Below the pieces are notes generated by a model, which did not search any database, was not told the DNA's origin, and worked only from the letters and a program-made list of their open reading frames with translations. A DNA stretch of 64,000 bases from Phyllostachys edulis. Taxonomy: Eukaryota > Streptophyta > Magnoliopsida > Poales > Poaceae. Made by a program: the position numbers and the translations under genes. Where the stretch lies: assembly GCA_036346405.1 (NCBI GenBank), contig CM070563.1, forward strand, positions 30,390,816 to 30,454,815, given 5' to 3'. Below are positions 46,487 to 59,500 of the stretch, one piece after another (the stretch's first letter is position 1; every line of letters starts with the position of its first letter).

Positions 46487-47680
46487 GGCTGGGTACTTGT
46501 CGATCGTCCCTTTCCACCTTCTCTTCTTGAATTTGCCCGGTATTATTTGATTTGAGGCCTTCTTGTCTAGCTACCTTTGATTGGTTTTGTCAGGAAAAGC
46601 TGGTGGTACGTCAATAGGAAAGAACTAATAAATATCATCTCTTGTAGTGTATACTGCAAAACAAAGCGAGAAATTGATCGAGTTACACGCCATGGGTACT
46701 TGTCTGGATTGTCCCTTTCCATCTTGAACTTTTTTTTATTAAATAATCTTTTTTTAACTTTTATTTTAAAGTTAACCTCCAAATAAGACTTTATTTTTAA
46801 AATAACCCTTTGGTCACGCCATCACTTTATGGCGTGACCAAACAACACTGTCACGCTAGGGCAAACTCTTGTCACGCTATAGGATAAGTCCGAAAAAAAA
46901 CCTCTTTGGTCACGCCACTACCCATGGCGTGACCAAACAACATATTATCACGCCACCACCCATGGCGTGACAAGAGTTTGCCTGTAAAATTTGGCGTGCG
47001 TGATGTTGTTTGGTCAGTATGGGTGGTGGCGTGACCAAAGGAATTATTTTTAAAAATAAAGTGCGTCGGAGGTTACTTTTAAAATAAAAGTTAAAAAAAG
47101 ATTATTTAATAAAAAAAATTCTTCCATCTTCTCTTCTTGAATTTGCCAGGTATTATTTGATTTGAGGCCTTCTTGTCTAGCTACCTTTGATTGGTTTTGT
47201 CAGGAAAAGCTGGTGGTACGTCAATAGGAAAGAACTAATAAATATCATCTCTTGTAGTGTATACTGCAAAACAAAGCGAGAAATTGATCGAGTTACACGC
47301 CATGGGTACTTGTCTGGATTGTCCCTTTCCATCTTCTCTTCTTGAATTTGCCAGGTATTATTTGATTTGAAGCCTTCTTGTGTAGCTACCTTTGATTGGT
47401 TTTGTCAGGAAGAGGTGGTGGTACGTCAATAGGAAAGAACTAATAAATATCATCTCTTGTAGTGTATAATGTAAAACAAAGAGAGAGACTGATCGAGTTA
47501 CACGCCATATGGGTACTTGTCTGGATCGTCCCTTTCCATCTTCTCTTCTTGAATTTGCCGGGTATTATTTGATTTGAGGCCTTCTTGTCTAGCTACGTTT
47601 GATTGGTTTTGTTAGGAAGAGGTGGTGGTACGTCAATAGGAAAGAACTAATAAATATCATCTCTTGTAGTGTATACTTAG
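46487..47680. repeat. 205-bp tandem repeat, four units
   Basis: Units start at about 46487, 46691, 47301 and 47505, each with GGTACTTGTCtGGATtGTCC and CGTCAATAGGAAAGAACTAA. The second is lengthened by a 396-bp MITE plus its 9-bp duplication. With that removed the period is 204-205 bp. No coding sequence. Confidence 0.8.
46726..47121. mobile_element. MULE-type MITE with GGCGTGACC palindromes
   Basis: Ends GAACTTTTTTTTATTAAATA and (inverted) GAATTTTTTTTATTAAATAA continue as an inverted repeat for about 80 bp. Flanked by exact 9-bp TTCCATCTT (46717-46725 and 47122-47130). The centre has repeated palindromic GGTCACGCC/GGCGTGACC blocks. The same family occurs at 1-165. Confidence 0.85.
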
Positions 47681-47746
47681 GTTCAGAGAAATACCATATC
47701 AGTATGTCGCTAGCGCCTTGGCAAAACTTGTATTACTTTTTTTCCA

Positions 47747-50700
47747 CTAGTTAATCGTCTGTGCATTGCTACGGAACAACAACAACAATCGTGTATGCCG
47801 TGAGATTTGTAGTTATAAAAAAGTCAATTTATATATAAAACATTACAAAGCATTCCATTTGCACTGAGATACTAAATTCGGTGGATCAGTTAGAGGTACA
47901 TATGTCAGCACAAGTAGTAATGTAATGGATCAGTTAGTTCAACATTTGTCATGGAGAGACTAATGCAAAATAGAACTAACAAAGCTCAAAATTTTACAAC
48001 ACTTTAAAATGCGCTACAACTCACAAAGCCATTGCAATGAAAGTTTGTTTTTGACGTGATCAATGCAATTCTATTGGTGGAAGATTGCCTCAACAGATTA
48101 ACAGACTTTTTAAGAACACAGATTTAAATTAAACTGTCATTGTATTTAATGATTATTAAGCTGGTCTTTAATAGCAAATAAAGGATTGAACAGGATGTTA
48201 AACTGAGGCAACCACTGTCAGACTATGTTGAGTATCGAAAGAAATGCACACAGAAAAAGAAAAAGAGAAGAGTATAAACAATGGAGCATCTGATCCAACA
48301 TACAATTGGATGTGCTGAATTGATGGATTTTTTATGCATGAATCGAAGTTAGCATGACTTGACCGATTAATATACATTTGAATAAGAATAAACTTTTGCA
48401 AAAGCAATATTTCAATAAGAAAAATGTCAATCTGAATGCATTCTGGATACCTGCCAAAGAAAAATCATGTCTTCATACAAACCATGACACCTCCAGTATA
48501 TAATTTGCAATTTGCAAAACTAGAGAACATTAATCAAGGAGCTTTTCTTATATATATGTCCTTTCATGAACCATATCTTCTAGACTTGAGTTCTTGTACA
48601 ACGCATCAATATTTCTGCAAGCCAAATTTTTTATTCCCCACAACAGTAATGTTGTAGGAAAATCACATTGGAAAATGACCTGAAGAGTGTAGAGCATACA
48701 CAAATTAGTTACAATATGCTTTAGGACCATATAGCAAGAAATTATTCTCATGTATTAAACACATGAACTCAACAACATTTGTGATGACATCTAATCAGTG
48801 CTCGACACTCATCATCCATTCACACTATAGCCAGGAAGTACAGTGCTGGGCATTTCTCGTTTTAGAAATCTTCAAAGAAAAAAGAATAGCGACAAAGTGA
48901 ACCTTAAGCTTAGTACGAACGAAGTCAGCTCCCATCTCCATTATAAAGAGAAGTGCCTCAAGTTGTTATTCATCGACTCCTTCACTGCTTTGGGCTATGC
49001 ACCCAAAATCAAGCAGCCTCAAATTAGCAAAGTAATCAAAATACAATTAGTAAAGGAATTATGTAATTAGCAACCTAGAATTTAAACACGAGTAACCAAT
49101 ACCTCATCTATGTTGTGAAGACCTCTGTTTAGAAGTTGTTCCTTGTGTACGTCCCACAACTTGGATCGCTTGGTCTTGTCCTTATCACCAACAACAAGGA
49201 TCTTGGTGTTCCTTCTTGTAGTGGCTGTAGACAGCGTGATGTACAACTAACCATGAGAGAACACTAGATCGGGTCGGTACAAGCTGACATTTAGAATGGT
49301 CTGCCCCCACGCCTTGTTGATTGTCATAGCGAAGCTGAGCCTGACCGGAGACTACATCCTCTTAAACTGGAACAGGAACATCTTGTTGTCGAGGGCACAG
49401 GGTATCTCGAGGCAGAACACCTCTTTCCAAAGATGTCGTCCCAAAGACGATCTCAAAGATCAATAATGTTTTTATGGAACACCCGAATAACCAGCATCGT
49501 CCCGTTGCATAGTTCATTGGCATGGTCGATGTTCCGCAATAGTATCACAAGATAGTTAATCTTGAGTTTCAACACATGCGGAGGCAGCCCGTTAGGGGTC
49601 AGGGCATTCAGGTATTGAGGAATTCAGGGGGTAGTAGCTGTGAGGATCAACCTTCACACGATCGAAGCTATGGTACACCATCTCCTCCACACGAAACCAT
49701 CCAATCAACTTCATATTTATCCCATCGACATACTCATTCCGTGTCGACAGCATGGCTCGAAACATGATATAGTTTGGGTCTGCTAGGTTATCATCAAGCA
49801 TTGGGAACACACTATCTATGAGTTTGTCGAGGTCAACGTCCTTCTTGGTATACGACACACAAATATTGTCGGGAAGCCGTACGTAACATTCTCATCGGCC
49901 TCTTCGATGCCACTACCGATGCACAAAAGGTATTTCACAAACCACACGTCACTTTGCACCCTCGTGTTATGGACGAAGCTGAGCTGACGCATGGATTCCC
50001 AGAGGTAGGACTTACGTAGCATCACATTGATTAGTTGAGACCATGTCCCCTTCCGTACATTGGGCACCACTTGTCTGAAGTCGCCTCCTAATTAACTAGA
50101 CCATCTTCCCCCCGAACGACAGGTCCCAGTGACCCATGATATCTTGCATGTTGTCAAGGGCCTCAATCGTCTGTCGCTTTGTCATTGATGCTTTGTCCCA
50201 TATCATGAGGGATGCTTTCTGGAGAAGCTTAGTCGGCCCACTCTGCTTCGTGAAGTTGGATACCGCCCCATCTTCAATGCTCAGCGGGATCTTGAACCTC
50301 GAGTGCACGGTCCTTCCTCCAGGCATGATGGAGGTGGTGACACCTAACATCACGGTTGCAATAGCTATCTTTCCTTAACCACGGACCATTGTGAGTAGGG
50401 ACATGTATAGGAAAGTTTTCCCTGTGCTTCCCGGGCCATCTACGAAGGAGATGCCTCTGCCGCCACTGTCAACTGCGTCTAGTATCTCGTCATACGCAGA
50501 CCCCTGCTCGGGGTTAAGGATGTCCAACAGAGTTTTCCTCTCATGTTCTACCTTGATGATGGACTCCTCGACGATCTCCCTTGGCTCAACACCTTCGGAG
50601 TCGCGTGACTCATCGATCTAGGGAAGAGGGAATGATGTTATCTCCTTGCCCAACGATTAGAGCATATTCTGAATATCTAGGAGCACCTTTTGCTCGACCA

Positions 50701-51034
50701 CGTGTGGGCACGAGTGGGAAAGATGGTAATCATCCAACATTCTCTCTAGGTGCTTGTTCCAGAGCCCACAAATGTTGCTAGGCTGGCAGAAGACCAATAT
50801 AGTGGTGAACATCCTCCAAAGCGATGATGGCATTTGGAACACCTTAGCCTCGGTAAGATAGTCATCTAGGGTGTTGTCGGTCTCGATAAGACCCCTCCTC
50901 TCCGCGGCTTCACCGAAGGATGGGCAGACTACACCGTCCACCGTCCCAATGTATACAAAGGAGGTGGTGCCAGTGACATGGTTTAGGAGCACCTTGATAT
51001 AGTACCGCTCCCCCTCGACCAAACTGGCTGACAT
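47747..51034 (-). mobile_element. Helitron, minus strand, 5' end not located
   Basis: The 3' terminus on the minus strand is a short CCGTAGCAATGCACAGACG hairpin-like motif, then CTAG at 47750-47747, followed by T. This matches plant Helitron ends. The decayed helicase lies upstream in the same orientation. The Rep (HUH) nuclease part expected further upstream is not recognised. The 47750-49100 stretch is AT-rich and non-coding. Confidence 0.6.
49130..51034 (-). pseudogene. Helitron PIF1-like helicase, decayed
   Basis: Pieces in several minus frames follow the Helitron order. EGERYYIKVLLNHVTGTTSF is near 51010. The PGGRTVHSRFKIPLS and LMIWDKASMTKRQTIEALDN helicase motifs lie at about 50330-50150. 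RKGTWSQLINVMLRKSYLWE is at about 50050. DPNYIMFRAMLSTRNEYVDG is at about 49780. The C-terminal INKAWGQTIPNVSLYRPD and YITLSTATTR are at about 49325-49210. Walker A is not clean. Frameshifts and stops separate the pieces. Pseudogene. Confidence 0.75.
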
Positions 51035-52311
51035 GATCCTACCAACATGTGTGCTTCTTTCCCTTGATTTCTAGTACTTTCCACATGTTTACCAAATAAA
51101 TGCCATTGGGAAATCCTTCTAGAGGATGCCCATCAAACCCCAAATATGACATTTGGAATCTTCTGTATTCACAGCACTAGTCACTGGATCAGTAGCTAGT
51201 GCTCACAGTTACATCATTGGATATCAAACACATATCACGAAAATTTAAAGCTATTGCATAATAATAAACAAAGCGTAAATATACCTTACAGCTTTTGACT
51301 TGTAAAATGGCTGGACATGCCAAATACCTTTCAAAGAATCAGCAGCAGAAGCAGAATAAAGTATACCATGTTGAACCCTCACGAAAAACCCACAGGCAAT
51401 TGACTGGGGCCCGCGACCTAGTCTTGGCCTTCTTGATCTTTAGTCTTGACCAATACTCATAATTGTCCATGCAGTCTTCTTTTATATGTACTGACTAAAA
51501 CAATATAAAGAGCGAGCATGAGTACACAACAGTACTCACGAGCCAACACACAATGCAATTATTATATATGCAAAGCTAATCAAGGGAGGTTCATGGTTCT
51601 TTTACTTACACAAAGCTAAGTTTGAATTAGATTATGTAGTAGCAATTCCTGAGACAACATTTTAACTAACACAAGTTTTCATAAACTAAGTTTTGTTGTA
51701 AAGTACTAGTGGAGGATTCAACCTGCTATACCATTGAGTGGCTCCATCCACCCAATGCCCGGGTCATATCCTGTGCTTATCACTGGTTCTCAACTAGGCC
51801 ATCTCAAATCTCTGGGTTTCAACCCAACTTTTCATTCCACCAAAAAAATGTTTTATAAAACTGAATGCTACTTCAAGCAAGTTCTTGGCACCGCTCATGA
51901 CCATGAGCACGGCTATCCAGATATTTTTCTTACTCAGCAGAGTTTGTACACTTTACCCAAAAGAGAAAATCTACTCAAAACGTTCATAGGTGTGCGACTA
52001 AGTTGATTATCACAAGGCATTTGCAATGTCCCACCTCAACGTAACCCCACACCACTAGGTATCACACCTCCTTGGGCCTTGCCCTCGGGAGGTCTTCCAT
52101 TTGCGTCGTGCAGTTCCCGTGGTTTCATTACCCTCTACCCACACCGCATTCCCATCAATGGCGAAGCCACGCCGAGGCAAACAAAGTAGTTAGTCAAGTC
52201 GTACCTATTATAGACTTGAGGTTGCACTGTTTTACACGAGAGGTCATCACATGATCTGGGTCCTTAATTGACTCAGGTGGTACATCCCTATACCTACTCT
52301 TTTGTGCCCCC
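51035..52311. other. Unassigned, probably transposon-derived
   Basis: No gene. The 51730-52260 part has phrases such as CTTTACCCAAAAG and CCTCGGGAGGTC that look like retroelement untranslated DNA, but I cannot name a family. Confidence 0.25.
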
Positions 52312-53862
52312 AGCACCGACCACTCTTTTTAGCCACCCAAGTCTAAATCTGTTTTAGGGTTTTCACTTTTATTTAGAAATACTTTTCTAGTCCAACATAT
52401 CAGCCAGGCTTCAACCTCGATTGTCCAATTTGCTTTTCAAATGTTTTTAATGATGTTGGGGCAAGTCATTGGCCACATGACAATGTATCTAAGCAAGGCT
52501 AAGCATGACACTTAGATACAGACTTATTAACCAGTATGTAAGCCATAAATTATAGGGTGACAAAGAGTAGTGTCCAAGTTCAAGGATTGGAAATTTATAC
52601 TCAATTATTATTAGGGTATTTAACTATCAGCTAAAGTAATATAGTTGTATAAATCATAGAAATGCAATTTCATAATTGAATCAATATAATTTGTATAATC
52701 TTAGGAGCAAAGTGATCAAAGTGTTGACTCGCCTTTGCTCAATATTCTGATAGTTGCCTGGCCCAAGGTTTTGACAATCTCGGTCCTATTCTTGTGCAAT
52801 GTTCTGATAATCTTAATCTCAACCTTGTTTTTGTTGGGACTGTTGTTCCGCCATGGCTTCGAGTCTAGCTACACGTATCATCGCGCCCAAAAACATCCGA
52901 AAGTATTCAAGTGAAATCCAAATACATTCAAACAAAAGGAAATACTTCGAATGAAAGCAAACATAGTTAATAATATCTTGGAAGAATGAAACATCCCTAA
53001 TGACGCTAGACCCAATTAGTGGAGTTGATGAAGCAAATACTTTAAATGAAGTATAGCCAAGGAAGTTGATAAAGGAAATACTTTTTAGCACCGACCACTC
53101 TTTTTAGCCACCCAAGTCTAAATCTGTTTTAGGGTTTTCACTTTTATTTAGAAATACTTTTCTAGTCCAACATATCAGCCAGGCTTCAACCTCGATTGTC
53201 CAATTTGCTTTTCAAATGTTTTTAATGATGTTGGGGCAAGTCATTGGCCACATGACAATGTATCTAAGCAAGGCTAAGCATGACACTTAGATACGCACTT
53301 ATTAACCAAGATATGTAAGCCATAAATTATAGGGTGACAAAGAGTAGTGTCCAAGTTCAAGGATTGGAAATTTATACTCAATTATTATTAGGGTATTTAA
53401 CTATCACTAAAGTAATATAGTTGTATAAATCATAGAAATGCAATTTCATAATTGAATCAATATAATTTGTATAATCTTAGGAGCAAAGTGATCAAAGTGT
53501 TGACTCGCCTTTGCTCAATATTCTGATAGTTGCCTGGCCCAAGGTTTTGACAATCTCGGTCCTATTCTTGTGCAATGTTCTGATAATCTTAATCTCAACC
53601 TTGTTTTTGTTGGGACTGTTGTTCCCGTCATGGCTTCAGAGTCTAGCTACACAGAATACGACTGCGCCCAAAAACATCTGAAAGTATTCAAGTGAAATCC
53701 AAATACATTCAAACAAAAGGAAATACTTCGAATGAAAGCAAACATAGTTAATAATATCTTGGAAGAATGAAACATCCCTAATGACGCTAGACCCAATTAG
53801 TGGAGTTGATGAAGCAAATACTTTAAATGAAGTATAACCAAGGAAGTTGATAAAGGAAATAC
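52312..53862. repeat. Direct tandem duplication, about 775 bp per unit
   Basis: Unit 1 52312-53086 and unit 2 53087 to about 53862 both begin AGCACCGACCACTCTTTTTA and run near-identically. They differ mainly by small indels near 52850 / 53630 (CTACACGTATCATCG versus CTACACAGAATACGACTG). No coding sequence is recognised. A short GAAGTATAACCAAGGAAGTTG repeat follows at 53830-53890. Confidence 0.85.
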
Positions 53863-54142
53863 TTCAAAAGAAGTATAACCAAGGAAGTTGATGAAGTAAA
53901 TACTTCTGATGGAGTGAAGTACATCCCGTGATAGTTGGAATGAAGAAAATACTTCAGACCAAAGTAGATAAATCCAAACTCTATTCGTTTGGTCTAGTGG
54001 TGAGGTTTTGGGTTGATAGCCATACATAGGCACTACTACAAAAATGCTAATACTGGACGCCTGATCACAGACGGTTGATCGAAACCGTTTGTATTAAACA
54101 CAATCATAAACGGTTTTTTAGAGACGAAGTAATCGATGGCTA

Positions 54143-54146
<4 letters not shown>

Positions 54147-54218
<72 letters not shown>
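54147..54218. repeat. (TA)n microsatellite
   Basis: About 36 TA units inside the left subterminal part of the CACTA element. Tyr/Ile frames across it are artefacts. Confidence 0.95.
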
Positions 54219-54222
<4 letters not shown>

Positions 54223-55649
54223 AAGCAAATTTTTAGCAAGATTTAAATGACAAAATTGACATATAAACATGTAATTTCTTCATGTCATGTAAGCGTATAT
54301 ACATGATAATATACTTGAGAACGACCATATCGTAGACGGTTCCATATTGATAATATACTTGAGAACGACCATATCGTAGATGGTTCCATATATGGAACCG
54401 TCGTGATATGGGAGATATCCTGACGGTTCTATTATGGAACCATTTGTGATATGTCCCGTATCGCAGACGGTTCTATTATGGAACCGTCTGTGATATGTCC
54501 CGTATCACAGACGGTTCTATTATGAAATCGTCTGTGATAACTATCATTGACGGTTCCATGATAGAACCGTCTGTGATAAGTCTCTTTAATAGTAGGAGCC
54601 CGGCCGCTAGGGTATGCTTTGCCCTAACTCACACTCCTCAAGCAAGACTTCGTTCGTTCCTCTCCACACCTCGACGCCGCCCAACCCCGTCGCCGTCGAT
54701 GCCCTTCTTCCCGTCGCCGTTGTGACACCACTCTGCACTACACAAGACACTTGTACGATAAGTGTTAGGATCATGCCACAACTACGGTGACCCCGCCACC
54801 CAATCCACTGCGCCATCACTGCACCTCTCGCCGCCGCAAGATCCATGTCTTGGTTCTCCAGTAGCAGCCCGCTACCGCCGACCTCAAGGCCGGGCCTGGC
54901 CCCTGGCTTTGCTTTTCCCATCCTCCCTCTATTCTCCTCTCTGTTAGCTTAATGTCTTTTGTTGAGTTTGATTTTTATGCTTGAGCCTTAAGTTGTGTCC
55001 TAATGTTTGTGTGATTTATGCAAGGTGAAGGAGATGGATGAGGGTTGTGCTGGTGGTGGGGTCGCCGCCGTGGTTGCGCTGTACTGAGGTATCAACCTAC
55101 CTTACTCCCTCTCTGTCTCTACCTCCCTTGCTCTGTGAAGAAAATGGCTAGTGCTCTACGATGGATGCCGAGGGCTACTACTAGTGTGGTGGGTTTGGAC
55201 ACCCTTGGTCTTGTTGTCTTGCTGTTGAACTGCTCAATGATGTTAATAGTCTTATGCTGAAATTGAATTGATAATTAGTTCATATTAATAGTCCCCTTGC
55301 TCTGTGATGTAATGATGTTAATAGTATTATGCTCAAATTGAATTGATATTTAGTTCATATTAATAGTCCCCTTGCTCTGTGATGTAAACTGAGGGCTATT
55401 AGTGTATGTGCATTCTGTGCATCTTGCTTAGTTCATGCTGTGGGTTCAGATTGACAAAAATGAATGGGGGCAAAATGGTGGGTTTGGTTAATGCTCTCTG
55501 ATGGATACTGAGGGTTATTGATGCCGGTTCTTTGTGCCTCATTGGCTTACATGGGATCGATATGGCTCGGATGGGCTAATTTGTAACCATGTTCATGTTG
55601 GTCAAGTTCTCCTCCCTTGCGTCCCGTGCACGTATACATCCTACTATTC

Positions 55650-56390
<741 letters not shown>

Positions 56391-56528
56391 CATAGACGGT
56401 TCTAAACACGAACCGTCTGTGATAGTCGCTATCACTGAGCATTTTTCGAAGTTAATAAGCGCTCAGGATAGCATGCATCATGACGGTTCAAAACCGCCTA
56501 TGATGATCTTATGTCATCACTGACCCAT

Positions 56529-59500
56529 TGTAATAGCCAAAAATCCCTAAGTTGGATTAGTTAAGCATCTAATGTGCATTTGTGAAATTTTGGACTTTTT
56601 AAAACTTTTTGTGTAACCCATATGTTGAGAATCCTGTGATATTTGAAGACTATAATGTAAAACCTAGTAATCCAATACTCCTCCAATTCAAAAGCTCAAT
56701 TTGAAGTCGGAGCAAAACTAAAAAGGTTTCAATTGTGTGAATGTTTTAGTTGGATTCTATATTATCTGATATGCTTGTTTGGATTTTCTGGAATTTATTG
56801 GAGGTTATTTGGTTCCCATTTAATTTGCTTGTTCAATTTTGAATTTGAATTTAAAACACAAACCTAATAGGTAAATAAAACAAATGGAAATGAAAAAATT
56901 GATAATTAAAAATCAAAACTCAGCATAATTATTCTAAATACAAATTGAGGAATTAATTAAAGCATGTTTTCCAATTCTTCTCACATCAAGTAATAATAAT
57001 CAATATTAAATTAAATGGTTGAAAGACTGCATTTAAATTTAATTATTTTGTTTTCTTGTTTTCGCATGCATCACAAAAATCATGTCATTATGCATGCATT
57101 ATGATCTTTGTTTTCTTTTCCGGCTTGACCGACTGTAGGCGAAACGCTTCGCCTGCGTGTCCCTTCTTTTCCTGTCGTCTCTCTTTTCCCTTCCCTGCTG
57201 ACCCCTTTCGTTTCTCTCCTTCAAATCCCATCCAAAAACTCAAAACCAAGCTATGCATGTCATACCACCACGATTGTCATCGCACGACCAACCCGTTTCT
57301 ACAATTTGTTTTTGCATTCATGGCAGTTTGAGCGAGCTCGCAAAAATTAAGAAGAAAATAAATAGCAGATGAAATGCCTGCGTATCTATTCTTTTCCTTG
57401 TTATTTCTCCAATCCATTTCTCTCACTGCCATCCCAGCCGAATCACCCTACTCCTCACTGCCATCCCTACTGCCTTCCCTAATCCATGCCATTTCTTTTT
57501 CTTCTCCCAAACACAGCCACACACAACCATCTCTCTCCAACATCACCAACCCTCCCGACTTCCTTAATGCATAGCCGAACTTATTCTTTCTTCCTAGTCC
57601 AACCACATCCACCCCACGTCACCTTCTTTTCCCCAACACAACAAAGTAGAACTTCTAGTTGTTGATTTCTTCCAACAGAGCAACCATCTCCTTCTTCCTC
57701 CAACACATGTTCATGTAACCTACCTTCTCTCCTCCCAATCCCATCCAAGAACCGAAAAACTCTAAATACATGTTATACCACCGTGTTCCTCATCATCTAA
57801 GCTTCCCATCCATACAATCGGTTTTCGCATGCAAGCACTTTTGAGCAGTTTGCAAGAAGAGAGGAGGAGGAGCAGTGCAAACATGCCTTGTTCCTCGTAG
57901 GAGCTAGCGAGCATGCAAATGCATGCAATGCGTGCTTGATGGTCTTGGCTAGAGCTGGGCATTGGTCGTCTTGCGCCGGGTCCGCCCGGTCCACCGTGCC
58001 GGGCTGCGTCGTGCCGTGCGGTTCGGCCCGGTCACTCCATCTGCGTGCGTCGTGCGCCCACCTCGCCTCCCGGCCAGCCTAGGCACGGCCCAAAGCCCAT
58101 CGTCTTTGGGTCGTCTTGTGCCAGCCCAAGCCCAGCCCTAAATAACTATTGACGGCGGAGGCGACGATGGTATGGTAAATGACCGCCATCTTCATAAATA
58201 CAGTCAAGAACTAATTTCTTTCTTTACTTAATCCCTACCCTAATCCCTCTTCACTTAATCCCTACCCTAATCCCTTCTCACCAAATCTCTTTTCTCTCTC
58301 CTACCTATTCCTTTGGCCGAAGCCAACACTGGCCACCCATTCTCATTTTCCTTTCTTTACTTAACTCTAACTCTCTCTCCTTCTTATCACCTCATCGCCG
58401 AAAGCCAACACCTGCCACCCATTCTCATTTTCCTTTCTTTACTTAACTCTAACTCTCTCCTCCTTATCACCTCACGAAAAGCAAAGAGCTCCATTTCCTT
58501 GTTGCTCCCCTTCTTCCCGCTTCTTGCTCCTCTCTTCATTTTTCCCCAAGGTGATTTTGCTTGGATGGTTTGGTCGGTTGGTCCCACGATGGCGACGGAC
58601 TTCTTGGCGCCGCCAACTCCGGCTTGGCTCCACCACCTCCGTCCGGCCGGCCCGCCGCCCGATGGGCCCTATACGCCACCGTGGCGCCGGCTCCTCCTCG
58701 GCGGCGTGGCCTCGGCCCGGCCGCCACCAAGGCCTCCCCGCCACTACATGTTGTTTGATTTATCTTTTGATGTCAAATGGTTGATGTATGATGGATGCAT
58801 TCGGAGGTTGTTGCTATTGATGGTATTGTGTTTTGGTTTTCGATGATGCATTCGAGCTCCTCGGGAGGCGAGAGCGGGCGGGCGGAGGCGAAGCGGCCAC
58901 CGACGCCGGCGTCTTGGGCGTGCCGGCCGGCCGAGCACGGCAAGACGCCGCGACCGTGCCATGCCGCCTCGTCGTGCCGTCTTCCCAGCCCATCCGCCCG
59001 CCATTCGTGTGTTGCAGCCCAGCCCGCCACGTGGCGTGCGGGCGTCTTCTCTGCCGTCTTGAGCCGGCCGGGCCTCTAAGCACGGAATGGCCCTACCGAC
59101 TCCCACCTCTAGTGCTGGCCAACAGCTCCTAGCAACTAGCATGCAAAGGCGGCCATGGCGATGAGGCCATGGTCAACATGTAGGGACAACAAGGACGCAT
59201 GGGGAGTCAGCAGCAGATCGGTGGAGGCGGCGGACGGTGCAGCACAGAAGCCGCCACGGGGGAGCGACTCGAGAGGGCAAGTCCGACGTGGCTGCTTAGG
59301 CACTACACCAAAGATGCAGCCCAAGCAGCAGCAGTCCAGGCGGAGAGGCAGCGGTGGCTCGGCATGGTGGCGCAGGCGGGCGACGCGACGTTGAGACACG
59401 GCGAGGACAGCAGTGAGCACGGCGAGGCAGAGCCCGATGCCGAGGCGCTGCATGCATACCGGTGGTAAAATCCTTATGGTTAATTGCATTACCGCGTTTA

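Noticed and set aside
58313..59468. Several GC-rich open frames on both strands as possible genes
   Set aside because: They overlap each other in the GC-rich interior of a hAT-like element and show no motif.
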